From NCBI GenBank assembly GCA_012521395.1, contig JAAYML010000059.1, forward strand, positions 1 to 37,342: a stretch of 37,342 bases of DNA, in the 5' to 3' direction. The notes under the pieces were generated by a model. The model was not told the origin of the DNA and made no database searches. It was given only the letters and a program-made list of their open reading frames with translations. This DNA comes from Candidatus Epulonipiscium sp. GTDB lineage: Bacteria; Bacillota; Clostridia; Lachnospirales; Defluviitaleaceae. Of the stretch, positions 1 to 11,613 are shown in pieces (the stretch's first letter is position 1; the number at the start of each line of letters is the position of its first letter). Made by a program: the position numbers and the translations under genes.

Positions 1-114
1 GGCGCAAGAGTTATAGGTCCCGGACTTGCAATTAAGATTGTAGAGACTTTTTTGGCTACTGATTTTAGTAATGATGAAAGACATGTAAGACGTATTTCAC
101 AAATTGAAGAATAA
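1..114 (+). CDS. rpiB: Ribose-5-phosphate isomerase B, C-terminal end (partial)
   Basis: Only the last 37 codons are present; the gene starts left of the window. The tail contains GARVIGPGLA and ends in RRISQIEE, which fits the C-terminus of the RpiB/LacAB family. These enzymes interconvert ribose 5-phosphate and ribulose 5-phosphate in the pentose phosphate pathway. The upp gene follows after 28 bases with no terminator between them, so the two are probably cotranscribed. RpiB-upp adjacency upstream of the ATP synthase region is common in Firmicutes. Because the catalytic part is outside the window, the call rests on the tail and the context. Confidence 0.85.
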   Translation, partial: GARVIGPGLAIKIVETFLATDFSNDERHVRRISQIEE

Positions 115-121
115 TAATTGA

Positions 122-772
<651 letters not shown>

Positions 773-785
773 TTGGGGGGATTTT

Positions 786-1229
786 GTGAGACCAAGCTGG
801 GATGAATATTTCATGGAAATTGTTGAACTCATAAAAGAGAGGTCAACTTGTCTTAGAAGACAAGTTGGCGCTCTTATTGTAAATGATAAAAGAATATTAG
901 CAACCGGTTATAATGGTGCTCCTACGGGTTGCAGTCATTGTGAAGAAGTGGGCTGTTTAAGAGAAAAATTACAAATTCCTTCAGGGCAAAGACATGAGCT
1001 TTGTAGGGCACTTCATGCGGAACAAAATGCAATTGTGCAAGCTGCCTTGTATGGTATATCTGTACAGGGAGGAACTTTATACGTTACCCATCAGCCTTGT
1101 GTGATGTGCGCAAAAATGGCAATTAATGCTGGTATAAAAAGAATCGTGTATAAGGGAGAGTATCCTGACGAGCTTTCCAGAGAACTTTTAGAAGAAGCAG
1201 GTATAGAAGTCGTGAATTTTAAAGGATAA
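786..1229 (+). CDS. comEB: Deoxycytidylate (dCMP) deaminase, ComEB type
   Basis: Deaminates dCMP to dUMP, supplying thymidylate synthesis. The protein has 147 residues from a GTG start, chosen because it follows a GGGGGG SD by about six bases and gives the usual N-terminus MRPSWDEYF; an upstream ATG at 741 lies inside upp and would add an atypical extension. The zinc-site motifs are present: HAE at residues 77-79, with the proton-shuttling glutamate, and PCVMC with Cys105 and Cys108. An additional Cys/His-rich stretch around residues 49-70 is typical of dCMP deaminases, which bind a second zinc. The gene ends just before an intrinsic terminator. Confidence 0.93.
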   Translation: MRPSWDEYFMEIVELIKERSTCLRRQVGALIVNDKRILATGYNGAPTGCSHCEEVGCLREKLQIPSGQRHELCRALHAEQNAIVQAALYGISVQGGTLYVTHQPCVMCAKMAINAGIKRIVYKGEYPDELSRELLEEAGIEVVNFKG

Positions 1230-1249
1230 AAATAACAGGCATATAAAAT

Positions 1250-1278
1250 CCGATACTATTATTTAGTATCGGTTTTTT
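1250..1278 (+). terminator. Intrinsic terminator after the dCMP deaminase gene
   Basis: A perfect 8-bp stem, CCGATACT/AGTATCGG, has a 7-base loop and is followed by six T. It closes the rpiB-upp-comEB unit. Confidence 0.93.
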
Positions 1279-1315
1279 AAAAAAGTTATAAAAGAAAATG
1301 TAACAAAAATTTAAT

Positions 1316-1344
1316 TTGACAAATATTACATAAAATCTTAGAAT
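1316..1344 (+). promoter_or_regulatory. Sigma-A promoter for tagO
   Basis: TTGACA is a perfect -35 box, followed after exactly 17 bases by TAGAAT, one mismatch from TATAAT. It lies just downstream of the comEB terminator and implies a long untranslated leader on tagO mRNA. Confidence 0.75.
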
Positions 1345-1580
1345 ATACATGGCTCATTATTTAATAGAATACATAATGTGTTTGAATTTTTTAGTAAAAT
1401 AAATTATTATATTTTAACAAAAATGTATATTAATAGTTTTATAAACTATATAATTGTGGTTTAATATATGTATATTTCTCCCTTATTAATACGGCTTTTA
1501 ATATGTAACAATCTGTATGCTTTATTATATTAAGAATAGGGGAAAATATATATAGGTGAAATTTAAGGAGACGATGTCCG

Positions 1581-2639
1581 ATGAAATTATTTCAGGGAAT
1601 TATCATGCAAGATAAATTTTTAATATATTTTATTGCTTTTGGCATGGCATTTTTAATTAGTTTATTGACTACTCCTTTAAGTAAAATGATTGCTTTTAAG
1701 GTTGGAGCGGTTGATCAGCCTAAAGCCAGAGGAATGCATGATAAGCCAATGCCAAGAATGGGTGGAATAGCAATATTTTTAGGATTTATATTTACTGTTC
1801 TTGTTGTTACTCCATCTGTAGAAGCTTTTGAATGGAAGCAGATTTCAGGATTGCTTGTTGGAGGAATGATTATATTTTTATTAGGCTTTTTTGATGATAT
1901 TTATAATCTGAATGCAAAATTAAAATTTTTAATACAAGTTATTGCAGCTTTAGTTGTTATATATTCAGATATTAGAATTGAGTTTGTTACCTGGCCTTTT
2001 GCAGAAGGTAATATTTTGATATTGGAAAAAATAAGTATACCTATTACATTATTCTGGATTGTCGGCGTTACCAATGCTGTTAATTTAATTGATGGTTTAG
2101 ACGGATTAGCTGCAGGTGTATCTTCTATTGCTGCAATATGCCTTATGATTTTATCTATGTTTTCTCCAAATCCTATTGGTCCGGTTGCAGCAATCTTAAT
2201 GGCAGCTTTAGCAGGCTCTTGTCTTGGATTTTTACCTTATAATTTTAATCCTGCAAAGATTTTTATGGGTGATACAGGCTCGACATTTTTAGGTTTTGTT
2301 TTGGCTGTTAGTTCCATTCAGGGTCTTATCAAGGGATATACAGCAGTTACCATTCTTATTGCAGTATTGGTTTTAGCACTGCCAATCTTTGATACGACCT
2401 TTGCAATTCTTAGAAGAATTATTAGCAGAAGACCTATTATGGAAGCAGACAGAGGACATATTCACCACCGTCTGGTGGACAAGGGTTATAGTCAAAAGCA
2501 GGCTGTAATTACCCTTTACGGAATAAGTGGAGGTTTTGGAATCATTGGTATATTACTGGCACTTAAAGATACACATATGGCCTTAGGGGTGTTTATAGCC
2601 ATGGGAATTGCCCTTTACATGATAACACGGAATAAATAG
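1581..2639 (+). CDS. tagO: Undecaprenyl-phosphate N-acetylglucosaminyl 1-phosphate transferase
   Basis: Membrane enzyme of the MraY/WecA/TagO family. It moves GlcNAc-1-phosphate from UDP-GlcNAc to undecaprenyl phosphate, the first step of teichoic acid or similar wall glycopolymers. The 352 residues are mostly hydrophobic helices. The diagnostic loops are in order: DD at 105-106 (Mg2+), NLIDGLDG at 168-175, MGDTGS at 229-234 and RGHIHHRL at 291-298, the His-rich loop typical of WecA/TagO rather than MraY. The SD is AAGGAG and the start is ATG; a second in-frame ATG at 1605 is possible. The neighbouring UDP-GlcNAc 2-epimerase supports a wall-polymer role. Confidence 0.92.
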   Translation: MKLFQGIIMQDKFLIYFIAFGMAFLISLLTTPLSKMIAFKVGAVDQPKARGMHDKPMPRMGGIAIFLGFIFTVLVVTPSVEAFEWKQISGLLVGGMIIFLLGFFDDIYNLNAKLKFLIQVIAALVVIYSDIRIEFVTWPFAEGNILILEKISIPITLFWIVGVTNAVNLIDGLDGLAAGVSSIAAICLMILSMFSPNPIGPVAAILMAALAGSCLGFLPYNFNPAKIFMGDTGSTFLGFVLAVSSIQGLIKGYTAVTILIAVLVLALPIFDTTFAILRRIISRRPIMEADRGHIHHRLVDKGYSQKQAVITLYGISGGFGIIGILLALKDTHMALGVFIAMGIALYMITRNK

Positions 2640-2642
2640 CCA

Positions 2643-2682
2643 TATAAAAGGCATACTCTTAAGTATGTCTTTTATAATTTTT
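2643..2682 (+). terminator. Intrinsic terminator after tagO
   Basis: A 15-bp stem (TATAAAAGGCATACT with its near-perfect complement, one G-U pair) has a 4-base loop and is followed by an A and then five T. It ends the tagO transcript, so wecB probably has its own promoter. I could not pick that promoter out with confidence. Confidence 0.85.
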
Positions 2683-2830
2683 AGATTATTATTACAAGTG
2701 GAATTATAAAAACTTAATTTGCATTTAAGAAAATAGCCATTGGTAAGATAGTCAATAATCCCTATATTTATTGCAGAAATAAAAGAGATATGATTAAATA
2801 TTATTAAAGACAGAAAGGTTGGAAATATCC

Positions 2831-3982
2831 ATGTCAATTAAAGTCATGAGTATTTTTGGGACAAGACCTGAAGCCATCAAAATGGGACCAGTTGTAAAAG
2901 AATTAGAAAATACTCCTGGAATAGATAGTATTGTTTGTGTTACTGCACAGCATAGGGAAATGTTAGACCAGGTTTTAGAAGTGTTTAATATTGTACCCGA
3001 TTATGATCTAGATATTATGAAAGAAAGGCAAAGCCTTAAGGATATTACGATTCATGCTTTAGAAGGTCTAGATAAGGTTATAAAGGAAGTTGTTCCTGAC
3101 ATTGTATTGGTTCATGGGGATACCAGTACAACATTTGTAGGGGCATTGGCAGCATTTTATAATCAAATTAAAGTAGGTCACGTAGAAGCTGGTCTTAGAA
3201 CTTATGATAAATATCAGCCTTTCCCTGAAGAAATGAACAGAAAATTAACAGGTTCTCTGACAGACCTTCATTTTGCACCAACTCCTTTAGCAAAAGAGCA
3301 TTTATTAAAAGAAGCTATTTCTGAAGAACAAATTTTTATAACAGGTAATACGGTAATTGATGCCTTAAAGACAACGATTGAAGATAATTATGTTTTTAGT
3401 CTGCCCTTGTTAAATGAAATTGATTATAAAAATAAAAAGGTGATTACCATGACAGCCCACAGGCGGGAAAACCTGGGCAAACCCCTGGAAAATATTTGCA
3501 AGGGCGTATACAGATTAGTAGAAGCTTTTGATGATGTAGAAGTGGTTTATGCGGTGCATAAAAACCCTGCTGTAAGAGAAATAGTTTATCCGATCTTGGG
3601 CAATCATTCAAGAATTCATTTGATAGATCCTTTAGATTTAAAAGATATGCATAATTTAATGAATTTATCTTATCTTGTCCTGACCGATTCCGGAGGCTTA
3701 CAAGAAGAAGTGCCTTCTATGAAAAAACCTGTATTAGTTCTTAGAAATGTAACAGAAAGACCAGAAGGAATAAAAGCAGGAACCCTTAAATTAGCAGGAA
3801 CGGATGAAGACAGAGTATTTAATATGGCAAAAGAACTTTTGGAAAATAAAGAGGAATACGAAAAAATGACAAAGGCTAAAAATCCTTTTGGAGACGGAAA
3901 TGCTTCAAGAAGAATTGTCGATGCAATCTTATACAGCTTTGGTAAGATTGTCGAAAGACCGAAGGATTTTATCATTTTTTGA
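2831..3982 (+). CDS. wecB: UDP-N-acetylglucosamine 2-epimerase (non-hydrolysing)
   Basis: Interconverts UDP-GlcNAc and UDP-ManNAc, the ManNAc donor for teichoic acid linkage units and other surface glycans. It is called MnaA in Bacillus and WecB in enterobacteria. The 383 residues show the family signatures FGTRPEAIKM near the N-terminus, VHGDTSTTF, HVEAGLRT, TAHRRENLG and SGGLQEEVPS; the last lies in the nucleotide-binding lobe. The ATG start was chosen because an AAAGGTTGG SD sits upstream; a TTG 12 bases earlier is less likely. Its place beside tagO fits wall polysaccharide synthesis, though UDP-ManNAc could also feed the glycan genes at the right of the window. Confidence 0.94.
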   Translation: MSIKVMSIFGTRPEAIKMGPVVKELENTPGIDSIVCVTAQHREMLDQVLEVFNIVPDYDLDIMKERQSLKDITIHALEGLDKVIKEVVPDIVLVHGDTSTTFVGALAAFYNQIKVGHVEAGLRTYDKYQPFPEEMNRKLTGSLTDLHFAPTPLAKEHLLKEAISEEQIFITGNTVIDALKTTIEDNYVFSLPLLNEIDYKNKKVITMTAHRRENLGKPLENICKGVYRLVEAFDDVEVVYAVHKNPAVREIVYPILGNHSRIHLIDPLDLKDMHNLMNLSYLVLTDSGGLQEEVPSMKKPVLVLRNVTERPEGIKAGTLKLAGTDEDRVFNMAKELLENKEEYEKMTKAKNPFGDGNASRRIVDAILYSFGKIVERPKDFIIF

Positions 3983-3994
3983 AAATTGTATTAC

Positions 3995-4023
3995 TGGACA
4001 CTCAAAGAATAAACGTGTATAAT
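3995..4023 (+). promoter_or_regulatory. Sigma-A promoter of the ATP synthase operon
   Basis: TGGACA (-35) and a perfect TATAAT (-10), preceded by TG (extended -10), are separated by exactly 17 bases. It lies 57 bases upstream of atpZ and is the strongest promoter candidate before the atp genes. Confidence 0.85.
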
Positions 4024-4079
4024 TTATAATATCTACACTTTTTTAATTGTTCTTAATTTAATTTCCCAGGTGAATTTTA

Positions 4080-4319
4080 ATGAAGAAAAAGTTTGATTTT
4101 CTAACGGCTCTCTCTCTCATTTCTCAAATTGGTTTTATGATGGCAGTACCTATTATATTTGGTGTGATTTTCGGAAACTATATAGATAATAAATTAAACA
4201 CAGGGATTGTCTTTCTTTTGATATTTTCTTTATTAGGAATAGGAGCGGCATTTCGGAATTTATATATTTTAACCACAAAAGCATTAAAGAATGGGGATAA
4301 AAGAAAGGATCAAAAATGA
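4080..4319 (+). CDS. atpZ: AtpZ/AtpI-type small membrane protein of the ATP synthase operon
   Basis: This 79-residue protein has two hydrophobic segments (about residues 10-30 and 42-62) and fits the short AtpZ/AtpI family at the head of F1Fo operons. Family members are proposed to help c-ring assembly or Mg2+/Ca2+ transport; the exact role is debated. The conserved pattern of a glycine-rich first helix, the IDNKLNTG turn and a GIGAAFRNLY second helix is visible. The SD is AGGTGA. The stop overlaps the start of the next gene by four bases (ATGA), so the two are translationally coupled. Confidence 0.8.
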   Translation: MKKKFDFLTALSLISQIGFMMAVPIIFGVIFGNYIDNKLNTGIVFLLIFSLLGIGAAFRNLYILTTKALKNGDKRKDQK

Positions 4320-4687
4320 TGAAACGGCTCATTCGTCAAATAATAGCGATAAGTTTTTTTATTGGGATTTCAGGTCTTTTTTTAGTGAATGAACCGTTTG
4401 CCTGGATAAAGGGGCTTTTTTTTGGAACGATTATATCGATTCTAAGGTTGTTTTTAATAGAAGCAACGATAAAAAAGGCAATAAAAATGTCCCCCGCAAA
4501 AGCAAGCCGTTATGTGTCATCTCAATATTTTATCAGATATTTTCTGACGGCCATTGTGCTTATTGTAGCAGCTCTTGAGCCAAGTATTAATTTAATAGCT
4601 ACTATTATTGGCTTATTTACAATTAAGCTTTCTGTTTATTTAACATTGATTACAGATAAAAAGGGTTCCAACAATTCAAAACATTAA
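4316..4687 (+). CDS. atpI: ATP synthase subunit I (AtpI)
   Basis: This 123-residue protein has four predicted membrane helices, as in AtpI proteins encoded before atpB. AtpI assists assembly or stability of the c-ring and is not essential in most bacteria. Sequence conservation in this family is weak, so the call rests on size, topology and position. Two adjacent ATGs (4316 and 4319) can serve as start; the first overlaps the stop of atpZ. There are 53 bases before atpB, with atpB's own SD. Confidence 0.8.
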   Translation: MMKRLIRQIIAISFFIGISGLFLVNEPFAWIKGLFFGTIISILRLFLIEATIKKAIKMSPAKASRYVSSQYFIRYFLTAIVLIVAALEPSINLIATIIGLFTIKLSVYLTLITDKKGSNNSKH

Positions 4688-4740
4688 TTTTTAATAAAAT
4701 ATGCTTTTCATTAAGTTAATATTGGGAAGGAGTGTTAATA

Positions 4741-5433
4741 ATGGAGGGTTTGGATTTTTCTAATAAGTATGTTTTTCCAGTTCATATTGGGGGAGAAGAA
4801 TTTTACATTACTCAAAGTATTATAAGTACATGGATAGTAATGGCTGCTCTTATTATTTTTGCTTTGGTTGTCAGGTTTTCTATTTCCCGTTTTAAACAAG
4901 TACCAAAAGGTTTTCAAAATGTAGTAGAGATTATTGGAGAAGTTGTTAATACTTTTACAATAAGCACTATGGGAGAAAGGAATAAAAGATTTGCTGCATT
5001 TTATGGAAGTGTGTTTTTATTTCTTCTTTTCTCCAACTTGTGGGGACTTCTTGGCATGAGACCGCCAACATCTGATTTGGCGACAACTTTTGGATTGGCA
5101 TTAATGACTTTTGTTATGGTTCAGTATTATGGCATCAAAACTGGCGGTATTAAAAATTACATCAAAGGTTTTTTTGAACCTTTACCATTTCTTCTTCCTT
5201 TAAACGTCATTGGAGAATTGGCAACACCTGTATCACTTAGCTTTCGTCTTTTTGGTAATATTGTAGCCGGCGTGATTATTATGGGGCTTATTTATGCAGC
5301 TTTGCCAGGTCTTACTAAAATAGGCGTTCCAGCAGTGTTGCATGTATATTTTGATGTGTTTTCAGGTGCACTTCAGGCATTTATTTTTGTAATGTTAAGT
5401 ATGATTTTTGTTTCTAATGCTATTCAAGAATAA
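4741..5433 (+). CDS. atpB: F1Fo ATP synthase subunit a
   Basis: The stator channel subunit of Fo, an integral membrane protein that gives ions access to the c-ring. It has 230 residues and several hydrophobic helices. The essential arginine is Arg169, inside SLSFRLFGN, the most conserved motif of subunit a. The ATG was chosen as start because GGAAGGAG lies just upstream; an in-frame GTG nine bases earlier overlaps that SD. The preceding motif GELATPVS is also family-typical. The ion specificity of the enzyme is better judged from subunit c. Confidence 0.95.
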   Translation: MEGLDFSNKYVFPVHIGGEEFYITQSIISTWIVMAALIIFALVVRFSISRFKQVPKGFQNVVEIIGEVVNTFTISTMGERNKRFAAFYGSVFLFLLFSNLWGLLGMRPPTSDLATTFGLALMTFVMVQYYGIKTGGIKNYIKGFFEPLPFLLPLNVIGELATPVSLSFRLFGNIVAGVIIMGLIYAALPGLTKIGVPAVLHVYFDVFSGALQAFIFVMLSMIFVSNAIQE

Positions 5434-5502
5434 GTATCATTAAGCTGCAAGCTATTTTCTGAAAAGAAAGTAGTTTCAATAAAAAATAAAACAATGATAT
5501 AA

Positions 5503-5805
<303 letters not shown>

Positions 5806-5807
5806 TT

Positions 5808-5830
5808 ATGAAGGGGTCAAACCCCTTCAT
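5808..5830 (+). repeat. Perfect hairpin between atpE and atpF
   Basis: A 10-bp perfect stem, ATGAAGGGGT/ACCCCTTCAT, has a 3-base loop (CAA) and begins three bases after the atpE stop codon. The following TTCAT has no run of T, so it is a poor terminator. It could stabilise an atpE-containing mRNA end or attenuate transcription so that more c subunit is made than the other subunits. Confidence 0.8.
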
Positions 5831-5890
5831 TTCATATTAAATAATAAATCCTATTGCAGATGGTTAGACAGAGGAAGGAGGATTTTTCTC

Positions 5891-6409
5891 TTGGATGGAA
5901 GTCTTCTCAGTTTTGATAAGCAGTTCTTATTTAGTTTAGCAGTGCAACTTATCAACACACTGATTCTCTTTTTTTTCCTTGGTAAGCTTCTTTTTAAACC
6001 TTTAACCGAATTTATGGACAAGCGTTCCGAAAAAATAAAGGGACAAATTGATTTTGCCAGGGCAGAAGAAGAAAAAGCGTTAAAGTTAAAAGAAGAATAT
6101 GAAGCAAAATTACAAAAGATACAGGAAGAAGCAGATGCGATTATAAAAGAAGCAAGAGAAAAAGCATTAAAGAAGGAAAACAGCATTATAGAAGAAGCCA
6201 GAAAAGAGTCAGAAATGATAAGAAAACGTGCATTAGCGGAAATTGAAAGGGAGAAAGCAAAAGCACAGGACGAAATGAAAAAAGAAATCATAGAAATCGC
6301 TTCTCTTATTGCTGAGAAGTTTATTGCTGCGTCCATAGACGAGGAAAAACAGAAAGCATTAATTGATGAAGCCATTTCTAAAATGGGGGATGTATCATGG
6401 GACAGCTAA
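5891..6409 (+). CDS. atpF: F1Fo ATP synthase subunit b
   Basis: The peripheral-stalk subunit, 172 residues. An N-terminal membrane helix (about residues 12-32) is followed by a long charged Lys/Glu/Ala-rich coiled coil (about 45-150) that links Fo to subunit delta and F1. The start is TTG, nine bases after GGAAGGAGG; the nearby ATG at 5895 is out of frame. The gene ends 13 bases inside atpH, which indicates coupled translation. Only one b-type gene is present. Confidence 0.94.
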   Translation: MDGSLLSFDKQFLFSLAVQLINTLILFFFLGKLLFKPLTEFMDKRSEKIKGQIDFARAEEEKALKLKEEYEAKLQKIQEEADAIIKEAREKALKKENSIIEEARKESEMIRKRALAEIEREKAKAQDEMKKEIIEIASLIAEKFIAASIDEEKQKALIDEAISKMGDVSWDS

Positions 6410-6942
6410 TTTCTGACCGTTATGCAAAAGCCTTGTTTGATTTGGCTGTTGAAAGCAATAAAATCGATGAATTTGAAAGTCAGGTAGGCAGTCTTTATAC
6501 AATATTAAAAACTGAAAAAGATTTCACAGAGCTTTTGCAGCATCCTCAAATTATTGCAGAAGAAAAGATTGAACTTTTGCAAAAAGTATTTGAAGCCAAA
6601 GTATCCAGTGAAATTATGGGGCTTTTAGTGTTAATTATCCGTAAAAACAGAGAAGAATATCTGTTAGATGTTTTAAATGCTTTTTTAGATAAGGTAAAAG
6701 AATATAAGGGTATTGTAACAGCAACGGTGATATCTGCAGTTGCCTTAGACAATGAACAAATCAGTCAGATTAAAATGCTGCTGACAAAACGATTAAAGAA
6801 ACAAATTCAAATTGAAACTCAGGTAGATCATTCTATCATTGGGGGACTTATTATCAGAGTTGGAGACAGTATTTTAGATGCAAGTATTGGAGGCAGGCTT
6901 CAAGCTTTAAAAGCAAGCCTGTATGATTCGCAACTGGTGTAA
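6397..6942 (+). CDS. atpH: F1Fo ATP synthase subunit delta
   Basis: Joins the peripheral stalk (b dimer) to the top of F1. The 181-residue length is normal. The N-terminal helical domain starts with the family-typical ISDRYAKALFDLA, and the C-terminal signature GGLIIRVGDSILDASIGGRL is at about residues 149-168. The start ATG overlaps the end of atpF by 13 bases, and atpA follows after 16 bases with a GGGGTG SD. Confidence 0.95.
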   Translation: MGQLISDRYAKALFDLAVESNKIDEFESQVGSLYTILKTEKDFTELLQHPQIIAEEKIELLQKVFEAKVSSEIMGLLVLIIRKNREEYLLDVLNAFLDKVKEYKGIVTATVISAVALDNEQISQIKMLLTKRLKKQIQIETQVDHSIIGGLIIRVGDSILDASIGGRLQALKASLYDSQLV

Positions 6943-6958
6943 AGGGGTGTAAAGAAAA

Positions 6959-8473
6959 ATGAATCTAAGACCAGAAGAAATCAGTTCAGTAATTAAGAAG
7001 CAGATACAAAATTTTCAGACCAAATTAGAAGTTTCTAACGTTGGAACGGTTTTACAAGTAGGTGACGGAATTGTAAGAATTCATGGTTTAGAAAAGGCCA
7101 TAGCAGGGGAACTGCTTGAATTTCCCGGGGGTGTATATGGTATGGCCCTGAACTTAGAAGAAGATAATATTGGAGCGGTTCTTTTAGGTTCAGATAAAGG
7201 GATAAAAGAAGGCGATATTGTAAAATCTACAGGGAGAGTTGTTGAAGTACCTGTAGGAGATGCCCTTATTGGACGGGTTGTTAATGCTTTGGGACAGCCT
7301 ATTGATGGAAAAGGTCCTATTCATACGACCAAATACAGACCTGTAGAAAGAATAGCTCCGGGAGTTATTGAAAGAAAGTCTGTAGATACGCCTTTACAGA
7401 CAGGAATAAAAGCTATTGATTCTATGATTCCGATTGGAAGAGGTCAAAGAGAATTAATTATCGGAGACCGTCAAACAGGTAAAACAGCTATTGCAATAGA
7501 CACGATTATTAATCAAAAAGGACAAGATGTTTTGTGTATTTATGTTGCTATAGGACAAAAAGCCTCAACAGTAGCACAGCTGGTAAAGGTTCTTGAAGAC
7601 CATGGGGCAATGGATTATACAACAGTTGTGTCTGCTACAGCCAGTGAATTGGCTCCTCTTCAGTACATAGCACCTTATGCTGGATGTGCTATGGGAGAAG
7701 AATGGATGGAAGAAGGTAAGGATGTATTAATTATATATGATGACCTTTCAAAGCATGCGGTAGCTTATCGTGCTATGTCCTTACTACTTAGAAGACCACC
7801 AGGAAGAGAAGCCTATCCAGGTGATGTTTTCTATTTGCATTCAAGACTTTTGGAGCGCGCTGCAAAGCTTTCCGATGAAAGAGGTGGCGGTTCACTGACG
7901 GCTCTTCCTATTATTGAAACCCAGGACGGAGACGTATCTGCCTATATTCCGACGAACGTTATTTCTATTACAGATGGACAAATTTATCTTGAAACAGAAT
8001 TATTTAATGCAGGTATTCGTCCTGCTATTAACCCTGGTCTTTCTGTATCGAGGGTAGGAGGCGCTGCGCAAATAGCAGCCATGAAAAAAACTGCAGGGCC
8101 TATTCGTGTGGAATTAGCCCAATACAGGGATTTAGAATCTTTTGCTCAGTTCGGTTCAGAACTGGACAAAGCGACAAGAGATGCCCTGGCTCAAGGGGAA
8201 CGTATCATAGAAGTTTTAAAACAACCCCAATACAAGCCTATGTCTGTTGAACATCAAATACTTATTTTATTTGCAGTGACAAGGAAATATTTAATGGATA
8301 TCGATGTGGCAGACATCAGAAGGTTTGAAGAAGAGTTCCTCGAATTTATGGATACAAAGTATTTGGATATCGTGGATACCATAAGAACTGAGAAAAAAAT
8401 AGACAGTGATTTAGAAAATAAAATTGATGGCGCTATAAAAGAATTTAAGAAAATATTTAAAAATGAAATGTAA
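6959..8473 (+). CDS. atpA: F1Fo ATP synthase subunit alpha
   Basis: The non-catalytic nucleotide-binding subunit of F1, 504 residues, the expected length. The P-loop GDRQTGKT is at 169-176. The ATP synthase alpha/beta signature region, [17 protein letters not shown], is intact in the C-terminal half and includes the arginine that acts as arginine finger on the neighbouring beta subunit. The SD is AAGGGGTG. The atpG SD overlaps the atpA stop codon, so translation of the two is closely linked. Confidence 0.98.
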   Translation: MNLRPEEISSVIKKQIQNFQTKLEVSNVGTVLQVGDGIVRIHGLEKAIAGELLEFPGGVYGMALNLEEDNIGAVLLGSDKGIKEGDIVKSTGRVVEVPVGDALIGRVVNALGQPIDGKGPIHTTKYRPVERIAPGVIERKSVDTPLQTGIKAIDSMIPIGRGQRELIIGDRQTGKTAIAIDTIINQKGQDVLCIYVAIGQKASTVAQLVKVLEDHGAMDYTTVVSATASELAPLQYIAPYAGCAMGEEWMEEGKDVLIIYDDLSKHAVAYRAMSLLLRRPPGREAYPGDVFYLHSRLLERAAKLSDERGGGSLTALPIIETQDGDVSAYIPTNVISITDGQIYLETELFNAGIRPAINPGLSVSRVGGAAQIAAMKKTAGPIRVELAQYRDLESFAQFGSELDKATRDALAQGERIIEVLKQPQYKPMSVEHQILILFAVTRKYLMDIDVADIRRFEEEFLEFMDTKYLDIVDTIRTEKKIDSDLENKIDGAIKEFKKIFKNEM

Positions 8474-8485
8474 GGGGGTATTATA

Positions 8486-10781
<2,296 letters not shown>

Positions 10782-10800
10782 GCGCTAGGATGGTGATTGT

Positions 10801-11211
10801 ATGGCGGAAAAGAAAACCTTGCTTAAAATTATAACACCAGACAGGAATTTTTTTGATGAAGAGGTGGATATGGTTATTTTTAGAACCATTCAGGGGGATA
10901 TGGGTGTACTCCCTGGGCATGCCCCTCTGACAACGATTCTTTCTATAGGGATTATCAGGATTAAACAAGGTGAAGAGGAAAAAAGAGCCACTTTAATAGG
11001 AGGTTTTGCGGAAATCCAACCAGATAGGATAACTATACTTGCCGATGCGGCAGAATGGCCTGAGGAAATTGACAAGGAAAGAGCTGAAGCAGCAAAAAGA
11101 AGGGCTGAAGAAAGGTTGGCCAAAAAGACGGAGGATATAAATGTTGCCAGGGCTGAAGCGGCGTTGAAGCGGGCTTTAGTGAGATTAGAGCTGTGTCAGT
11201 ATCGCGAGTAA
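10801..11211 (+). CDS. atpC: F1Fo ATP synthase subunit epsilon
   Basis: The rotor subunit that contacts gamma and the c-ring and can inhibit ATP hydrolysis. It has 136 residues: an N-terminal beta-sandwich with the typical GDMGVLPGHAPL motif, and a C-terminal pair of Ala/Glu/Arg-rich helices (about 85-130). The SD, AGGATGGTG, is weaker than those of its neighbours. It is the last gene of the operon; a strong terminator starts 58 bases later. Confidence 0.96.
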   Translation: MAEKKTLLKIITPDRNFFDEEVDMVIFRTIQGDMGVLPGHAPLTTILSIGIIRIKQGEEEKRATLIGGFAEIQPDRITILADAAEWPEEIDKERAEAAKRRAEERLAKKTEDINVARAEAALKRALVRLELCQYRE

Positions 11212-11269
11212 ATTTTGTCATGATTATAATAACAAAAGTTTATGGTTTTTGAATTATGAATAAAATATT

Positions 11270-11306
11270 GGGCTGTGCACTAATGAATTAGTGTATAGCC
11301 CTTTTT
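11270..11306 (+). terminator. Terminator of the ATP synthase operon
   Basis: A 14-bp stem (GGGCTGTGCACTAA with its partner, two G-U pairs) has a TGAA loop and five T after it. A related hairpin, sharing GGCTGTG near its base, ends the transcript near the right edge of the window. Confidence 0.95.
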
Positions 11307-11329
11307 AATTATGGTTTTTTAATTTATTT

Positions 11330-11538
11330 GTTATTGGACGCCCAAACCATATTTATAAAGAACGTACCTCCGGGATGACAGATTCGAAAGTATCATGGGA
11401 AAATAACTTTCCAAACTTTCTTCGCTCAAACAAGGAAAGCTAAACGGAAAAATTAAAGAAAACCTGAATTTACATGAATACTTGGGTAAAAAAACATAGT
11501 TGAAAAATTTATGTCAACTATATTTGGAGGGATTTCTT
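11330..11538 (+). ncRNA. Candidate structured RNA or leader of unknown class
   Basis: The block stands out from its AT-rich surroundings by higher G+C around 11336-11380. GAAAG/GGAAA elements (11386, 11398, 11434) can pair in mutually exclusive ways with CTTTC(C) elements (11407 and 11416). CCCAA at 11341 can pair with TTGGG at 11482 to close the domain. It ends in a strong SD, a tiny ORF and an intrinsic terminator, like an attenuator or riboswitch unit. I do not recognise the class, and no clear promoter precedes it. Confidence 0.35.
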
Positions 11539-11613
11539 ATGAATTTTTTTAGAGGGTATGTATTAATAAATGAGCTGGATGGCTTTATATTAGTTTATGA
11601 AAGCAGGGCTTAA
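11539..11613 (+). CDS. Possible 24-residue small protein or leader peptide
   Basis: An ATG seven bases after GGAGGG opens a 24-codon frame, MNFFRGYVLINELDGF followed by ILVYESRA. The peptide is short, mildly hydrophobic and unlike any family I know. Its last codons form the 5' arm of an intrinsic terminator, and its stop codon lies in the hairpin loop, so a ribosome finishing this ORF would cover the terminator. It may be a real small protein, a regulatory leader peptide or chance. Confidence 0.35.
   Translation: MNFFRGYVLINELDGFILVYESRA

Larger units (their letters stand above)
1230..1580 (+). other. Intergenic region between comEB and tagO
   Basis: This 351-base AT-rich stretch holds the comEB terminator, a good sigma-A promoter about 240 bases upstream of tagO, and the tagO SD (AAGGAG at about 1565-1570). 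The leader of more than 200 bases between promoter and tagO has a few weak AT-rich inverted repeats, for example around 1433-1450, but no riboswitch class that I recognise. I see no coding potential on either strand. Confidence 0.7.

Noticed and set aside
5808-5835. Terminator between atpE and atpF
   Set aside because: The stem is strong but no T run follows, and all downstream subunit genes depend on the same transcript.
5851-6375. Long minus-strand frame opposite atpF
   Set aside because: It is the complement of the Lys/Glu-rich coiled coil, giving a Ser/Phe-rich product with no SD; a shadow of the real gene.
11334-11400. Resemblance to a cyclic-di-GMP-I (GEMM) riboswitch, from GGACGC, AAACC and CCTCCGG words
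   Set aside because: The words occur in the wrong order and spacing, and the conserved GEMM core and tetraloop-receptor layout are missing.
11353-11439. Minus-strand open stretch (ending HDTFESVIPEVRSL)
   Set aside because: Only 28 codons lie between stops, without ATG or SD; more likely antisense to a conserved RNA element than a gene.
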